In this document: positions 1 to 5,831 of the stretch, one piece after another
How the letters are laid out: every line of letters starts with the position of its first letter
Position numbering within the stretch: position 1 is the first letter of the stretch
Translations under genes and position numbers: made by a program
Notes under the pieces: model-generated
What the model was told of the DNA's origin: nothing
Database searches by the model: none
The model's input: the letters and a program-made list of their open reading frames with translations, nothing else
Assembly (NCBI GenBank): GCA_002413325.1
Contig: DHWT01000260.1
Location: forward strand, 1 to 5,831
Direction of reading: 5' to 3'
DNA length: 5,831 nt
DNA from: Chitinophagaceae bacterium UBA5175
Lineage (GTDB): Bacteria; Bacteroidota; Bacteroidia; Chitinophagales; Chitinophagaceae

Positions 1-1002
1 GACAAGATAGATATCAGGCTGACCCGCCTGGGTGGAGGGTTCGGCAGGCGGTCTTACGCACACTGGCTGGTGGAGGCAGCACTCATCTCCCGGAAAATGA
101 ATGCACCTGTTAAACTCATATATACGCGTGAGGACGATATGACTTCCGGCATTTATCGCCCGGCCTACCATGCAAGGTACCGGGCTGCATTGGATCCTGC
201 CAATAACCTGATTGCTTTTCACGTAAAAGCGGGAGGCATTCCGGAAAGTCCGCTGGCCGCCAACAGGTTTCCGGCCGGAGCAGTGGATAATTATCTGGCT
301 GAGGAATGGACAATCCCTTCCAATATTACAGTGGGTTCATTCAGGGCGCCCGGATCCAATTTTATGGCCGGTGCTGAGCAGTCATTCCTGGATGAACTGG
401 CAGTGGAAACAGGCAGGGACCCCATCGAATTCCGTCTCGAAATGCTCCGTCGCGCCAGGTCCAACCCCGTTGGTAAGGACAATGATTACGACGCCGCCCG
501 CTATGCCGGGGTGCTGGAGCTGGTAAGGGAAAAATCAGGCTGGGGCAGGGAACAGCCCGGCGTCCACCGGGGTGTGTCAGCCTATTTCTGCCACAACACC
601 TACGCAGCCGAAGTACTGGATATCGCGATCCAAAACAATCAGCCGGTTGTTCAAAAAGTGTATGCGGCAGTGGACTGTGGCATAGTCGTCAATCCGGACG
701 CTGCCGTCAACCTGGGTGAAGGGTGCATTGTGGATGGTATCGGAAACGCTCTTTATGGTGAGATGTCCTTTCAGAAAGGGGTGCCTGATAAAAATAATTT
801 TGATACATACCGAATGATCAGACATAGTGAGGCGCCAAAGTCTGTCGAGATACATTTCGTGAAGAACGATATTGATCCGACAGGACTTGGGGAGCCTTTG
901 TTCCCGCCCATCTTCGGGGCGCTCGCCAATGCGATGTACCGGGCCACCGGCAACCGGGTGTACCAGCAACCGTTTATGGGGAATAAGCAGAAATTGGGAT
1001 AG
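1..1002 (+). CDS. Molybdopterin-binding large subunit of a xanthine dehydrogenase / isoquinoline 1-oxidoreductase family enzyme (5' partial)
   Basis: The reading frame is open from the first base and ends at TAG 1000-1002, giving 333 visible residues. It is the C-terminal part of a protein that in this family is usually about 700-780 residues, so over half lies off the left edge; the internal GTG at 70 is not the real start. Visible motifs are the molybdopterin-site loop GGGFGRR (visible residues 11-17), an FRAPG segment (about 114-118) followed by EQSFLDELA, and near the end TGLGEP (about 294-299), whose glutamate matches the catalytic base of molybdenum hydroxylases. The closing LANAMYRATGNR stretch is typical of the family. 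Such enzymes hydroxylate N-heterocycles or aldehydes using molybdenum cytosine dinucleotide and pass electrons to a small 2Fe-2S subunit, expected upstream. The IorB-type assignment rests on the overall C-terminal pattern; the substrate cannot be told. The gene looks richer in G+C than those downstream. Confidence 0.9.
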   Translation, partial: DKIDIRLTRLGGGFGRRSYAHWLVEAALISRKMNAPVKLIYTREDDMTSGIYRPAYHARYRAALDPANNLIAFHVKAGGIPESPLAANRFPAGAVDNYLAEEWTIPSNITVGSFRAPGSNFMAGAEQSFLDELAVETGRDPIEFRLEMLRRARSNPVGKDNDYDAARYAGVLELVREKSGWGREQPGVHRGVSAYFCHNTYAAEVLDIAIQNNQPVVQKVYAAVDCGIVVNPDAAVNLGEGCIVDGIGNALYGEMSFQKGVPDKNNFDTYRMIRHSEAPKSVEIHFVKNDIDPTGLGEPLFPPIFGALANAMYRATGNRVYQQPFMGNKQKLG

Positions 1003-1529
1003 CGTGTACCTGCTGGCACAGGCTGACAGATGGAAATATCACGCTTCATTACAACGCATCGCCGGGTTGAGTTGGAGATCAGAAGCGCGGGGCGGCTGCG
1101 AATGCTATGTTATCCATTGACGGGATCATTTCCTCCCCTCTTATCGCTTTGATTATTTCAGACTGCACGTATTCACTGCTGCGCTCCGGGTTAGCGAGCG
1201 AAGCTTTGATCAGGTCTTCCATGCTCCGGTGGCCCGAATGCCTTTCTTTATCGCCTTCGCCTGCCGGTTCCCTGTTTTCCGGCACGATCAGAAAGTTGTT
1301 GTCCCTACATATCGGTTTTTACAGTACGTTTCAAAACATATCAAGTTGGCCATATTCATATGAACACGGAGGGTCAAAAACGGTGAGAAATAATTAAATA
1401 CCCGCCTGTTTGAAAATGAAAAAAAGCAAACAGTCATTAGAAAGCCGGCAGGTTTACAGAAGGACGGGACAAAAGCTGCCTGAGTAATGTAATATTTTAC
1501 TGACTTTTGTGGTCCGATTATCAATTAGT
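1003..1529. other. Long intergenic stretch without a convincing + strand gene
   Basis: About 530 bases separate the molybdenum-enzyme stop from the likely ATG of the Crp/Fnr regulator. The + strand ORFs here are rich in Ser, Leu and Pro in a way expected of the antisense of a charged protein, and I do not think they are genes. The left half holds a minus-strand ORF that reads more like protein (listed separately). The right half, from about 1320, is AT-rich and should contain the promoter of the regulator gene, but I find no clean Bacteroidota-type -33/-7 pair (TTTG and TAnnTTTG). A 7-bp inverted repeat, CTGTTTG at 1406-1412 and CAAACAG at 1427-1433, with a 14-base A-rich loop, lies about 100 bp before the start codon. 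I see no strong terminator after the first gene. Confidence 0.5.
1079..1285 (-). CDS. Possible small or decayed ORF, unknown function
   Basis: This minus-strand frame gives 68 residues from a GTG at 1285, or 47 from an in-frame ATG at 1222, and ends at TGA (1081-1079). The frame stays open upstream to a TAA at 1321-1319, so a slightly longer open stretch without a better start exists. The C-terminal half (SMEDLIKASLANPERSSEYV, then a basic/acidic helix-like run ending in AAAPRF) has the balanced composition of a real soluble protein, with a likely amphipathic helix. The overlapping + strand frame looks like its antisense. I do not recognise a family. It may be the 3' remnant of a larger gene whose upstream part is lost, a genuine small protein, or a chance ORF. 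It is convergent with the molybdenum-enzyme gene and divergent from the regulator gene. No ribosome-binding site is evident. Confidence 0.25.
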   Translation of the reverse strand: MPENREPAGEGDKERHSGHRSMEDLIKASLANPERSSEYVQSEIIKAIRGEEMIPSMDNIAFAAAPRF

Positions 1530-2150
1530 ATGAACCCTGACAACACAGACGCTTCCACGGAACCTTTACTGGCTTACTTCGACCGGCTCATTCCCCTGGA
1601 CGAGGAAGAAAAAGAACTGGTCAGGGCAAAGTTTCATCCCCGGCTTTTCCGTAAGAGACAATATGTATTGCAGGAAGGGGATTTGTGTACTCAATTCTAT
1701 TTTGTGGCCCGCGGTTGTTTGCGGTTATTTAAAATTGATGAGAAAGGCAATACACATATACTTCAGTTTGCTGCTGAAAACTATTGGATTAATGACCTGG
1801 GAAGTTTCCATAGCGTAAAGCCCTCCGTATTGAACATAGATGCGCTGGAAGATACCGTTGTCATGCAGATCAGCCGCGATGACCTGATATCTCTTTATAT
1901 CCAGGCTCCCAAGTTTGACCGCATCTTTCGTGTGCTATTAGAAAACAGCTTTGTTCGTTTGCAGGAGCGGCTTCTGCAAAACATTAGTTCTACGGCCGAA
2001 GACCGTTACCAGTCTTTTCTGGAGATCTACCCACACCTGATTAATCGTCTTTCACAAGTACAGATAGCAGCCTATATAGGTATTACTCCGGAGTTTTTGA
2101 GCCGCTTGCGGAACAGGAGAACGAAGGCGCCCAAAACGCCAAAATCTTAA
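1530..2150 (+). CDS. Crp/Fnr-family transcriptional regulator
   Basis: The protein has 206 residues from ATG 1530; an in-frame GTG at 1509 would add seven residues, but ATG fits the family's length and start better. Residues about 14-125 form the cyclic-nucleotide-type beta-barrel (YVLQEGD at 45-51, the FYFVARGCLRLF strand at 56-67, NDLGSF at 88-93). A long dimerisation helix follows (about 127-150), then an abbreviated helix-turn-helix at about 172-195 (LSQVQIAAYIGITPEFLSRL). The segment at 94-107 lacks the Arg-Ser pair that binds the cAMP phosphate in E. coli CRP, and there is no N-terminal Cys cluster as in FNR, so the ligand is unknown and may not be cAMP. This is the common divergent Crp/Fnr type of Bacteroidota. 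It is followed at 101 bp by the reductase-like gene in the same direction, which is a plausible target. The exact start is the main uncertainty. Confidence 0.9.
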   Translation: MNPDNTDASTEPLLAYFDRLIPLDEEEKELVRAKFHPRLFRKRQYVLQEGDLCTQFYFVARGCLRLFKIDEKGNTHILQFAAENYWINDLGSFHSVKPSVLNIDALEDTVVMQISRDDLISLYIQAPKFDRIFRVLLENSFVRLQERLLQNISSTAEDRYQSFLEIYPHLINRLSQVQIAAYIGITPEFLSRLRNRRTKAPKTPKS

Positions 2151-2160
2151 ACCAGATCAA

Positions 2161-2251
2161 GACTATTTCTTAAACAAGGTCATTGGAGCAACCCGCTTCC
2201 GTGACTGAGATTTGCATTCAGTAATCATTCATTCAATTAAAAGAAATAGTC
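2161..2251. repeat. Perfect 11-bp inverted repeat framing the gap before the reductase-like gene
   Basis: GACTATTTCTT at 2161-2171 is the exact reverse complement of AAGAAATAGTC at 2241-2251. The arms are 69 bases apart. The left arm begins 11 bases after the regulator's stop codon and the right arm ends directly before the ATG at 2252, covering the A-rich stretch that probably serves for ribosome binding. Between the arms lies an AT-rich leader with three overlapping or nearby ATTCA repeats (2216-2220, 2227-2231, 2231-2235). A transcript reading through from the regulator gene could pair the arms and hide the start; a transcript starting between them could not. This role is inference, and a regulator binding site or chance are alternatives. 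Confidence 0.6.
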
Positions 2252-2926
2252 ATGACACAGAAAACAAAAGTAGCCGTTATCGGTCTTGGAAATATCGGAA
2301 CAGCCGTTGCGGCAAATCTGGTAAAAGGGAACCGTTCAGTTATTGTTGCCGACAGAAAGATGGAAAAGGCAAACAAACTTGCCCGGGAACTGGGAAACTT
2401 AGCGCAGCCATCGGAAATTCCAGATGCTATTAAAAAAGCAGATATTATCGTGTTTGCTGTTTGGTTCGATGCAATCAAAGAACTGTTCAATACCTATGCA
2501 GCAGAGCTCCGGGGTAAGATTATTGTTGATCCGTCAAACCCGATTGCGCCGGACGAAAAAGGCGGATTTAAAAAGATTATCGGAGAAAATCAGTCTGCCG
2601 GCGAAATGCTTTCCTCACTGCTTCCCAAAGGGGCCAGGCTGGCCAAAGCACTGGGCACACTGGGCGTGGCTTCACTGGCAGGTGCTGCATTTCAGGAACC
2701 TGCCCATGTTTTATTCTACGCTACGGATGATGCCGGTATTAATTCTGCCATTGAAGAATTAATCCGTGACGCCGGCTTCGAGCCTGTTCGGGTTGGTGGT
2801 ATTGACCAATCCATTCGTATCGAAGTATTCGGCGGTCTGCATGAATTTGGTGCATTGGGTAAAACAGTTACCGTATCGGAAGTAAAAGAGAAAAATATAG
2901 CTTCTGTTCCCGTGCCAGTCCGTTGA
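2252..2926 (+). CDS. NAD(P)-binding Rossmann protein, F420-dependent NADP reductase-like (COG2085 type)
   Basis: The protein has 224 residues, the usual length for this family, starting at ATG 2252 with an A-rich leader and no clear Shine-Dalgarno. The N-terminus shows the beta-alpha-beta dinucleotide fold: VAVIGLGNIG at 7-16 with Gly11, Gly13 and Gly16, and a second strand ending in VADRK (32-36). Asp34 at the strand end may favour NAD, while Arg35/Lys36 could accept a phosphate, so cofactor choice is open. IIVDPSNPIAP (90-100) and AKALGT (131-136) fit the family pattern of NADPH:F420 reductases and their relatives. As far as I know Bacteroidota do not make F420, so the literal name is likely wrong; a hydride-transfer or redox role with another acceptor is inferred. 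No signal peptide is seen, so it is cytoplasmic. It lies downstream of the Crp/Fnr gene, which may control it. A second gene follows at 47 bp. Confidence 0.85.
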   Translation: MTQKTKVAVIGLGNIGTAVAANLVKGNRSVIVADRKMEKANKLARELGNLAQPSEIPDAIKKADIIVFAVWFDAIKELFNTYAAELRGKIIVDPSNPIAPDEKGGFKKIIGENQSAGEMLSSLLPKGARLAKALGTLGVASLAGAAFQEPAHVLFYATDDAGINSAIEELIRDAGFEPVRVGGIDQSIRIEVFGGLHEFGALGKTVTVSEVKEKNIASVPVPVR

Positions 2927-2973
2927 TAACCACATTCTGAAAAAATTTAGTTGCAAATCCATAAATAAAAAAA

Positions 2974-4068
2974 ATGAACAGAAGACCGGCAATTCTGGTT
3001 GGATTATTTCTGATTTTAATTCATACCTGTTCTGCAAATCCGAATGACACGGTAAGATTTGTTTCCGAAAATGTTACCCTCTTTTTAAATCCCGGCATAG
3101 GCAGGGATAATAATGCCGGAATGAAGGACAGCCCGTTGCGAACTTTAAATGAAGCAGCCCGCAGGGTAAACACCCTAAAAGGCACTGGCGCAATCACTAT
3201 ACTTCTATCGGAGGGTATTTACAGCCTGGATTCTGTGGCTAAGTTTCAACCGGCGGACTGGAAGTTCACACGGATCAATCGCCTTACCATCCGGGCAGTA
3301 TCATTACCTGATGACAGCGACTGGCAGCCGGCTAACATGCCGGTTATCGTTTCTGTAATGCCATTGGCAAAAGACGATTTCGGCACTACCGCATACGGTA
3401 TACAGGTAGAAACCGATCATGTTACCATTCAGGGTTTACGGGTATTGGGCACGCCGGTACATGAGAAGCCCGCCGAAGGCATCGTGCAGCGGGTTTATCC
3501 TATTGTCAGGGAAGGCCGTAACCTGGACGATCTGAGAATAACGCAGTGTCTGTTTATTGGTGACAGGATTGCGATCCCTAACCACCTGCCCATATTGGCA
3601 GACGGACAAGGTATAGTTGTTGATCACTGTGTATTTTATCATGTTAAGGATGGCGTAGTGTTTTTTCTTTCAGACCGCCCGGCCGAACATTGCGAAATGC
3701 ATCATAACCTGATGATAGGCAATTATGGTGCCGCCGTATGGTCATGGTCACTGGCGCCGGATTTCAAATTTTACAATAATGTTATCGCAAATACCAACAT
3801 CTTTTGGATTTTAAATAAAAATGAACAGGCGTCATTTAACATATCCAACTCCATGGTGCTGGGCTATAATGAACTGGTGAATCAGGGTGGCGGGGCATTG
3901 GATTTTGGGTCGGCCGGCAACCCCAAAAAATTAATATTCGGCGCAAATGTCAACATTCAAAAAGAAGCGAAAGTGGATGTAGAAGAAGATCAGACAAAAC
4001 GAAACTATCTTCAACTGAAACCCGGCACATTGGGTGCAAATCTTGGCGCCGGCTTATTTTCAAATTAG
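2974..4068 (+). CDS. Exported right-handed parallel beta-helix protein
   Basis: The protein has 364 residues, starting at ATG 2974 after an A-rich leader. Residues 1-21 form a signal peptide (basic MNRRP, hydrophobic ILVGLFLILI, then HTCSA); cleavage after Ala21 is likely. The HTC at 17-19 is a poor lipobox, so lipidation is possible but not favoured. Residues about 37-85 (LNPGIGRDNNAG, then SPLRTLNEAA and ILLSEGIYSL) are the entry segment seen in many pectate-lyase-like and DUF1565-type proteins. Rungs recur roughly every 24-27 residues in the second half: LRITQCLFIGD (188), GIVVDHCVFYHV (213), CEMHHNLMIGN (240), FKFYNNVIANT (264) and FNISNSMVLGY (288), with an earlier one at about 150. This fold usually binds or cleaves polysaccharides, but I see no secure catalytic set, so enzyme activity is not claimed. 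No C-terminal sorting domain is evident. It acts outside the cytoplasm, and a candidate terminator follows. Confidence 0.85.
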   Translation: MNRRPAILVGLFLILIHTCSANPNDTVRFVSENVTLFLNPGIGRDNNAGMKDSPLRTLNEAARRVNTLKGTGAITILLSEGIYSLDSVAKFQPADWKFTRINRLTIRAVSLPDDSDWQPANMPVIVSVMPLAKDDFGTTAYGIQVETDHVTIQGLRVLGTPVHEKPAEGIVQRVYPIVREGRNLDDLRITQCLFIGDRIAIPNHLPILADGQGIVVDHCVFYHVKDGVVFFLSDRPAEHCEMHHNLMIGNYGAAVWSWSLAPDFKFYNNVIANTNIFWILNKNEQASFNISNSMVLGYNELVNQGGGALDFGSAGNPKKLIFGANVNIQKEAKVDVEEDQTKRNYLQLKPGTLGANLGAGLFSN

Positions 4069-4077
4069 ATTCACGAA

Positions 4078-4103
4078 TGGCGAAAGCGCCAGATAATTTT
4101 TTT
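4078..4103 (+). terminator. Candidate rho-independent terminator after the beta-helix gene
   Basis: TGGCG (4078-4082) and CGCCA (4087-4091) pair around an AAAG loop, followed after five bases by a run of seven T (4097-4103). It begins ten bases after the beta-helix stop codon and precedes the hydrolase gene. The stem is short and the T-run is not directly adjacent, so strength is doubtful. An alternative longer pairing exists, AATGG/CCATT (4076-4080 with 4108-4112) plus CGAAA/TTTCG (4081-4085 with 4101-4105), with a two-base bulge. Confidence 0.45.
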
Positions 4104-4142
4104 CGCTCCATTTAAAAAAATAACAGATACTCTTTATATTAT

Positions 4143-5012
4143 ATGAAGTCTATTTTAACCTCATTGTTCATTCTTTTTTGCCTGTACGGTTTTAGCCAGA
4201 CTTCAACACCGAAACCCCTGAGACATTTTATGCAGGCAGGTCCTTCACCGGCAAATGAAATACAATACGGAAACAACCCAAAAGCCGGTCATTATGTTAA
4301 TGTTGGAGATGCAAGGATATATTATGAAATATATGGTGAAGGAAGACCCCTTGTTATTCTGCATGGCGGCATTTTTGGATCAACCTACGAGATGCATCAA
4401 TTCATTGACAGCCTGTCCAAACAGTATCGGGTAATTGCCATCTCAACCCGTGGTCATGGCAGATCCGAACTCGGGAACGAACCCATTACCTATGAACAAA
4501 AGGCAAATGATGTATGGGCGGTCATTCATGCTGTAACTAAAGACAGTGTGATCGTATTAGGCTTTAGCGATGGCGGTTATGCCGGTTACAAGCTGGCAGC
4601 CATGTACCCGCAATGCGTAAGGAAATTGATTGCGATCGGCGCCGCCGAATTGTATCCCGGTCTCCGGGATTTCACGTTTGACGCCAAACAAGGGGTCGCG
4701 TCAGACAGTGTTTACTGGAAGCAGCAATTCATGCTCATGCCTGAACCGCAAAGGCTACAGGAAATGTTCACCCTGCTGGGAAACATGTATAATCATCTTA
4801 CATTAAATAAAGACTTTTTTCAAGCCATTCAATGCCCGGTTTTGGTGATGGCCGGAGACCGGGACCAGGGCAACCCGCCGCAACGTATTGTTACGACAGC
4901 GCAAATGATACCGCATAGCGAGACAGCCATCATTCCCCATTGTACGCATCCCGTTTTCCTGGAAAATTTTCCGGCAGTATGGGCCTGTGTGGTTCCTTTT
5001 CTGAAACAATAG
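4143..5012 (+). CDS. Exported alpha/beta hydrolase
   Basis: The protein has 289 residues from ATG 4143. The signal peptide covers residues 1-18 (MKS, hydrophobic ILTSLFILFCLYGF, cleavage after Ser18 before Gln), so the enzyme works in the periplasm or outside. A linker of about 35 residues, including NEIQYGNNP (38-46), leads into the fold. Visible alpha/beta-hydrolase elements are the oxyanion-region HGG (74-76), STRGHGRS (101-108), the nucleophile elbow GFSDGG with Ser142, the acid strand VMAGDRD with Asp241 as probable acid, and HCTHPVFLEN with His269 as catalytic base. The triad is therefore complete. Family members hydrolyse esters, amides, lactones or epoxides; the substrate cannot be read from sequence. 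The residues around 176-225 form a small cap. It is followed at 34 bp by the PPC-domain gene and probably heads a three-gene operon of exported proteins. No clear promoter motif was found in the AT-rich leader. Confidence 0.9.
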   Translation: MKSILTSLFILFCLYGFSQTSTPKPLRHFMQAGPSPANEIQYGNNPKAGHYVNVGDARIYYEIYGEGRPLVILHGGIFGSTYEMHQFIDSLSKQYRVIAISTRGHGRSELGNEPITYEQKANDVWAVIHAVTKDSVIVLGFSDGGYAGYKLAAMYPQCVRKLIAIGAAELYPGLRDFTFDAKQGVASDSVYWKQQFMLMPEPQRLQEMFTLLGNMYNHLTLNKDFFQAIQCPVLVMAGDRDQGNPPQRIVTTAQMIPHSETAIIPHCTHPVFLENFPAVWACVVPFLKQ

Positions 5013-5046
5013 ACGTCGCATCACGTGAATTATCAAATCAGCCTTT

Positions 5047-5601
5047 ATGAAACAGATAATAATGATTTTGTTTATTGTACTAGGCAGATTGTCAACGGCC
5101 ACTGCACAGGAGTACCTATCGCCAACCCAACCCGTTGAATCCGGCAAAGCTCCAGGTGTAAAAGTCAAATGGCTAAGTACCCTTGGAGAAACAAAAACCT
5201 ATGTACTGATATTTTCCCCGGGCGATGAGGTCAGATCGGGCCTAAACGATTTTGCTCTGAAGTACCATGTAAAGAGTGCTCATTTTACAGGGATCGGTGA
5301 CGTTATTTCCGCCAAAGTTGGCTTCTTTGACTACGAACGGAAAATGTTCAGGATAATACCTCTTGACACATCAGAAATCACTTCTTTTATAGGCAATATT
5401 GCCATATTCAATGGCAAACCGATGGCTCACACACATGTCAGCGTCGCTGCAAAAGACGGTTCCGTTAAAGGTGGTCACCTGATTGAACTATATGTAGGTC
5501 CAACCCTGGAAGTTTTTGTTACCGTTGAACCCACGGCTATATATAAAAAGCTAGATACGAAGTATGATGCAGGAGTGATGGATCCTGGATTGGAAAAATA
5601 G
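5047..5601 (+). CDS. Exported PPC/DUF296-domain protein
   Basis: The protein has 184 residues from ATG 5047. Residues 1-20 look like a signal peptide (MKQ, hydrophobic IIMILFIVLG, then RLSTATA with cleavage before Gln21). The rest, from about 38 to 165, matches the PPC (plants and prokaryotes conserved, DUF296) domain: YVLIFSPGDEV (52-62), FTGIGDV (80-86), SFIGNIAIFNGKP (113-125), the hallmark AHTHVSVAAKDG (127-138) and GGHLIE (142-147), and LEVFVTV (154-160). His128, His130 and His144 sit where, from memory, bacterial PPC structures bind a metal. In plants the domain accompanies AT-hooks in DNA-binding proteins; no AT-hook is present here, and export argues against DNA binding. A ligand- or metal-binding or enzymatic role outside the cytoplasm is inferred. 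It lies 34 bp after the hydrolase and 20 bp before another exported protein, so co-transcription is likely. Confidence 0.88.
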   Translation: MKQIIMILFIVLGRLSTATAQEYLSPTQPVESGKAPGVKVKWLSTLGETKTYVLIFSPGDEVRSGLNDFALKYHVKSAHFTGIGDVISAKVGFFDYERKMFRIIPLDTSEITSFIGNIAIFNGKPMAHTHVSVAAKDGSVKGGHLIELYVGPTLEVFVTVEPTAIYKKLDTKYDAGVMDPGLEK

Positions 5602-5621
5602 CACCCGAAAATAAAATAATA

Positions 5622-5831
5622 ATGAAAATTATTTTCTTAGCATCCATATGGAACTTTGTGCAGCTTACAAATTATCTATATGCACAATCAATCCGGATTG
5701 AGGTAAAAGATGAGCAGGCAAAACTTTATCCGGATAACAATAAGCAACCGTCATTGATCGTAAACGATTTGAAACACGGAGCCGGTTTATCGGGTGCTGT
5801 CGGACTCTGGGTTGAGGTTGGAACTGAAGGG
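5622..5831 (+). CDS. Exported protein of unknown family (3' partial)
   Basis: ATG 5622 opens a frame that stays open to the window edge, giving 70 residues. It starts 20 bases after the PPC gene's stop, following an A/T-rich leader, which suggests the same operon. Residues 1-21 form a signal peptide (MKIIFLASIWNFVQL, then TNYLYA) with likely cleavage before Gln22. The visible mature part begins SIRIEVKDEQAKLYPDNN (23-40) and continues with LIVNDLKHGAGLSGAVGL (46-63). The IRIEVKDE strand followed by a Gly-rich turn suggests a beta-rich fold, but I do not recognise the family. No catalytic motif or lipobox is seen. The rest of the gene lies beyond the right edge. The start is well supported by position and by the signal peptide; function is unknown. 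Confidence 0.75.
   Translation, partial: MKIIFLASIWNFVQLTNYLYAQSIRIEVKDEQAKLYPDNNKQPSLIVNDLKHGAGLSGAVGLWVEVGTEG

Noticed and set aside
577..969. 130-residue minus-strand ORF inside the molybdenum-enzyme gene
   Set aside because: It lies fully opposite a well-supported coding region with family motifs and is a shadow frame.
1355..1364. Palindrome TTCATATGAA upstream of the Crp/Fnr gene as an operator
   Set aside because: A perfect 10-bp palindrome is expected several times by chance in a window this size, and it lies about 165 bp from the start without a second copy or flanking symmetry.
1107..1397. 96-residue + strand ORF in the gap
   Set aside because: Its composition (Ser/Leu/Pro runs) looks like the antisense of the minus-strand ORF and it has no recognisable motif, signal peptide or start context.
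1406..1433. CTGTTTG / CAAACAG hairpin as a terminator
   Set aside because: The stem is only 7 bp and A/T-rich, and no T-run follows on either strand; kept only as a note in the gap description.
2424..2762. 112-residue + strand ORF within the reductase-like gene
   Set aside because: It is an out-of-frame reading of the COG2085-type gene and lacks any protein-like motif of its own.
2974..3036. Lipoprotein signal in the beta-helix protein (HTC at residues 17-19)
   Set aside because: The residues before Cys19 (His, Thr) fit a lipobox poorly, while cleavage after CSA by signal peptidase I is reasonable.
1..5831. tRNA, rRNA, CRISPR array, insertion sequence, toxin-antitoxin or phage genes
   Set aside because: No cloverleaf, regularly spaced repeats, transposase motif, terminal inverted repeats of an element or recognisable toxin-antitoxin pair was found on reading both strands.

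Overview
The window reads as a piece of a Bacteroidota chromosome, probably a Chitinophagaceae- or Cytophagales-like soil or rhizosphere bacterium. This is inferred from several things: short signal peptides ending in a '...SQ' or '...AQ' pattern, AT-rich leaders without clear Shine-Dalgarno sequences, a divergent Crp/Fnr regulator whose helix-turn-helix ends in an ITPEFLSRLR-type motif, and moderate G+C content. All confident genes lie on the + strand. No tRNA, rRNA, CRISPR array, insertion sequence or phage gene is visible.

Layout. (1) Positions 1-1002 hold the C-terminal part of a molybdopterin-binding large subunit of the xanthine dehydrogenase / isoquinoline 1-oxidoreductase superfamily, cut by the window edge. 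(2) Positions 1003-1529 have no convincing gene on the + strand. They contain a possible small or decayed minus-strand ORF (1079-1285) and the leader of the next gene. (3) Positions 1530-2150 encode a Crp/Fnr-family regulator. (4) Positions 2252-2926 encode a Rossmann-fold NAD(P)-binding protein of the F420-dependent NADP reductase type (COG2085-like). The 101-bp gap before it is bounded by a perfect 11-bp inverted repeat whose right arm touches the start codon. (5) Positions 2974-4068 encode an exported right-handed beta-helix protein, followed by a candidate terminator. (6) Positions 4143-5831 hold three closely spaced genes for exported proteins: an alpha/beta hydrolase, a PPC/DUF296-domain protein, and an unrecognised protein that runs off the window.

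Working together. The regulator and the dinucleotide-binding protein are adjacent and co-directional, so the reductase-like gene is a natural candidate target of the regulator; no operator can be proven by eye. The last three genes have gaps of only 34 and 20 bp and look like one operon for secreted or periplasmic proteins. The most unusual items are the exported form of the PPC domain, a domain best known from DNA-binding proteins, and the inverted repeat that could hide the start of the reductase-like gene in a read-through transcript. I do not see clear evidence of an entirely new system; the exported cluster is the best place to look.
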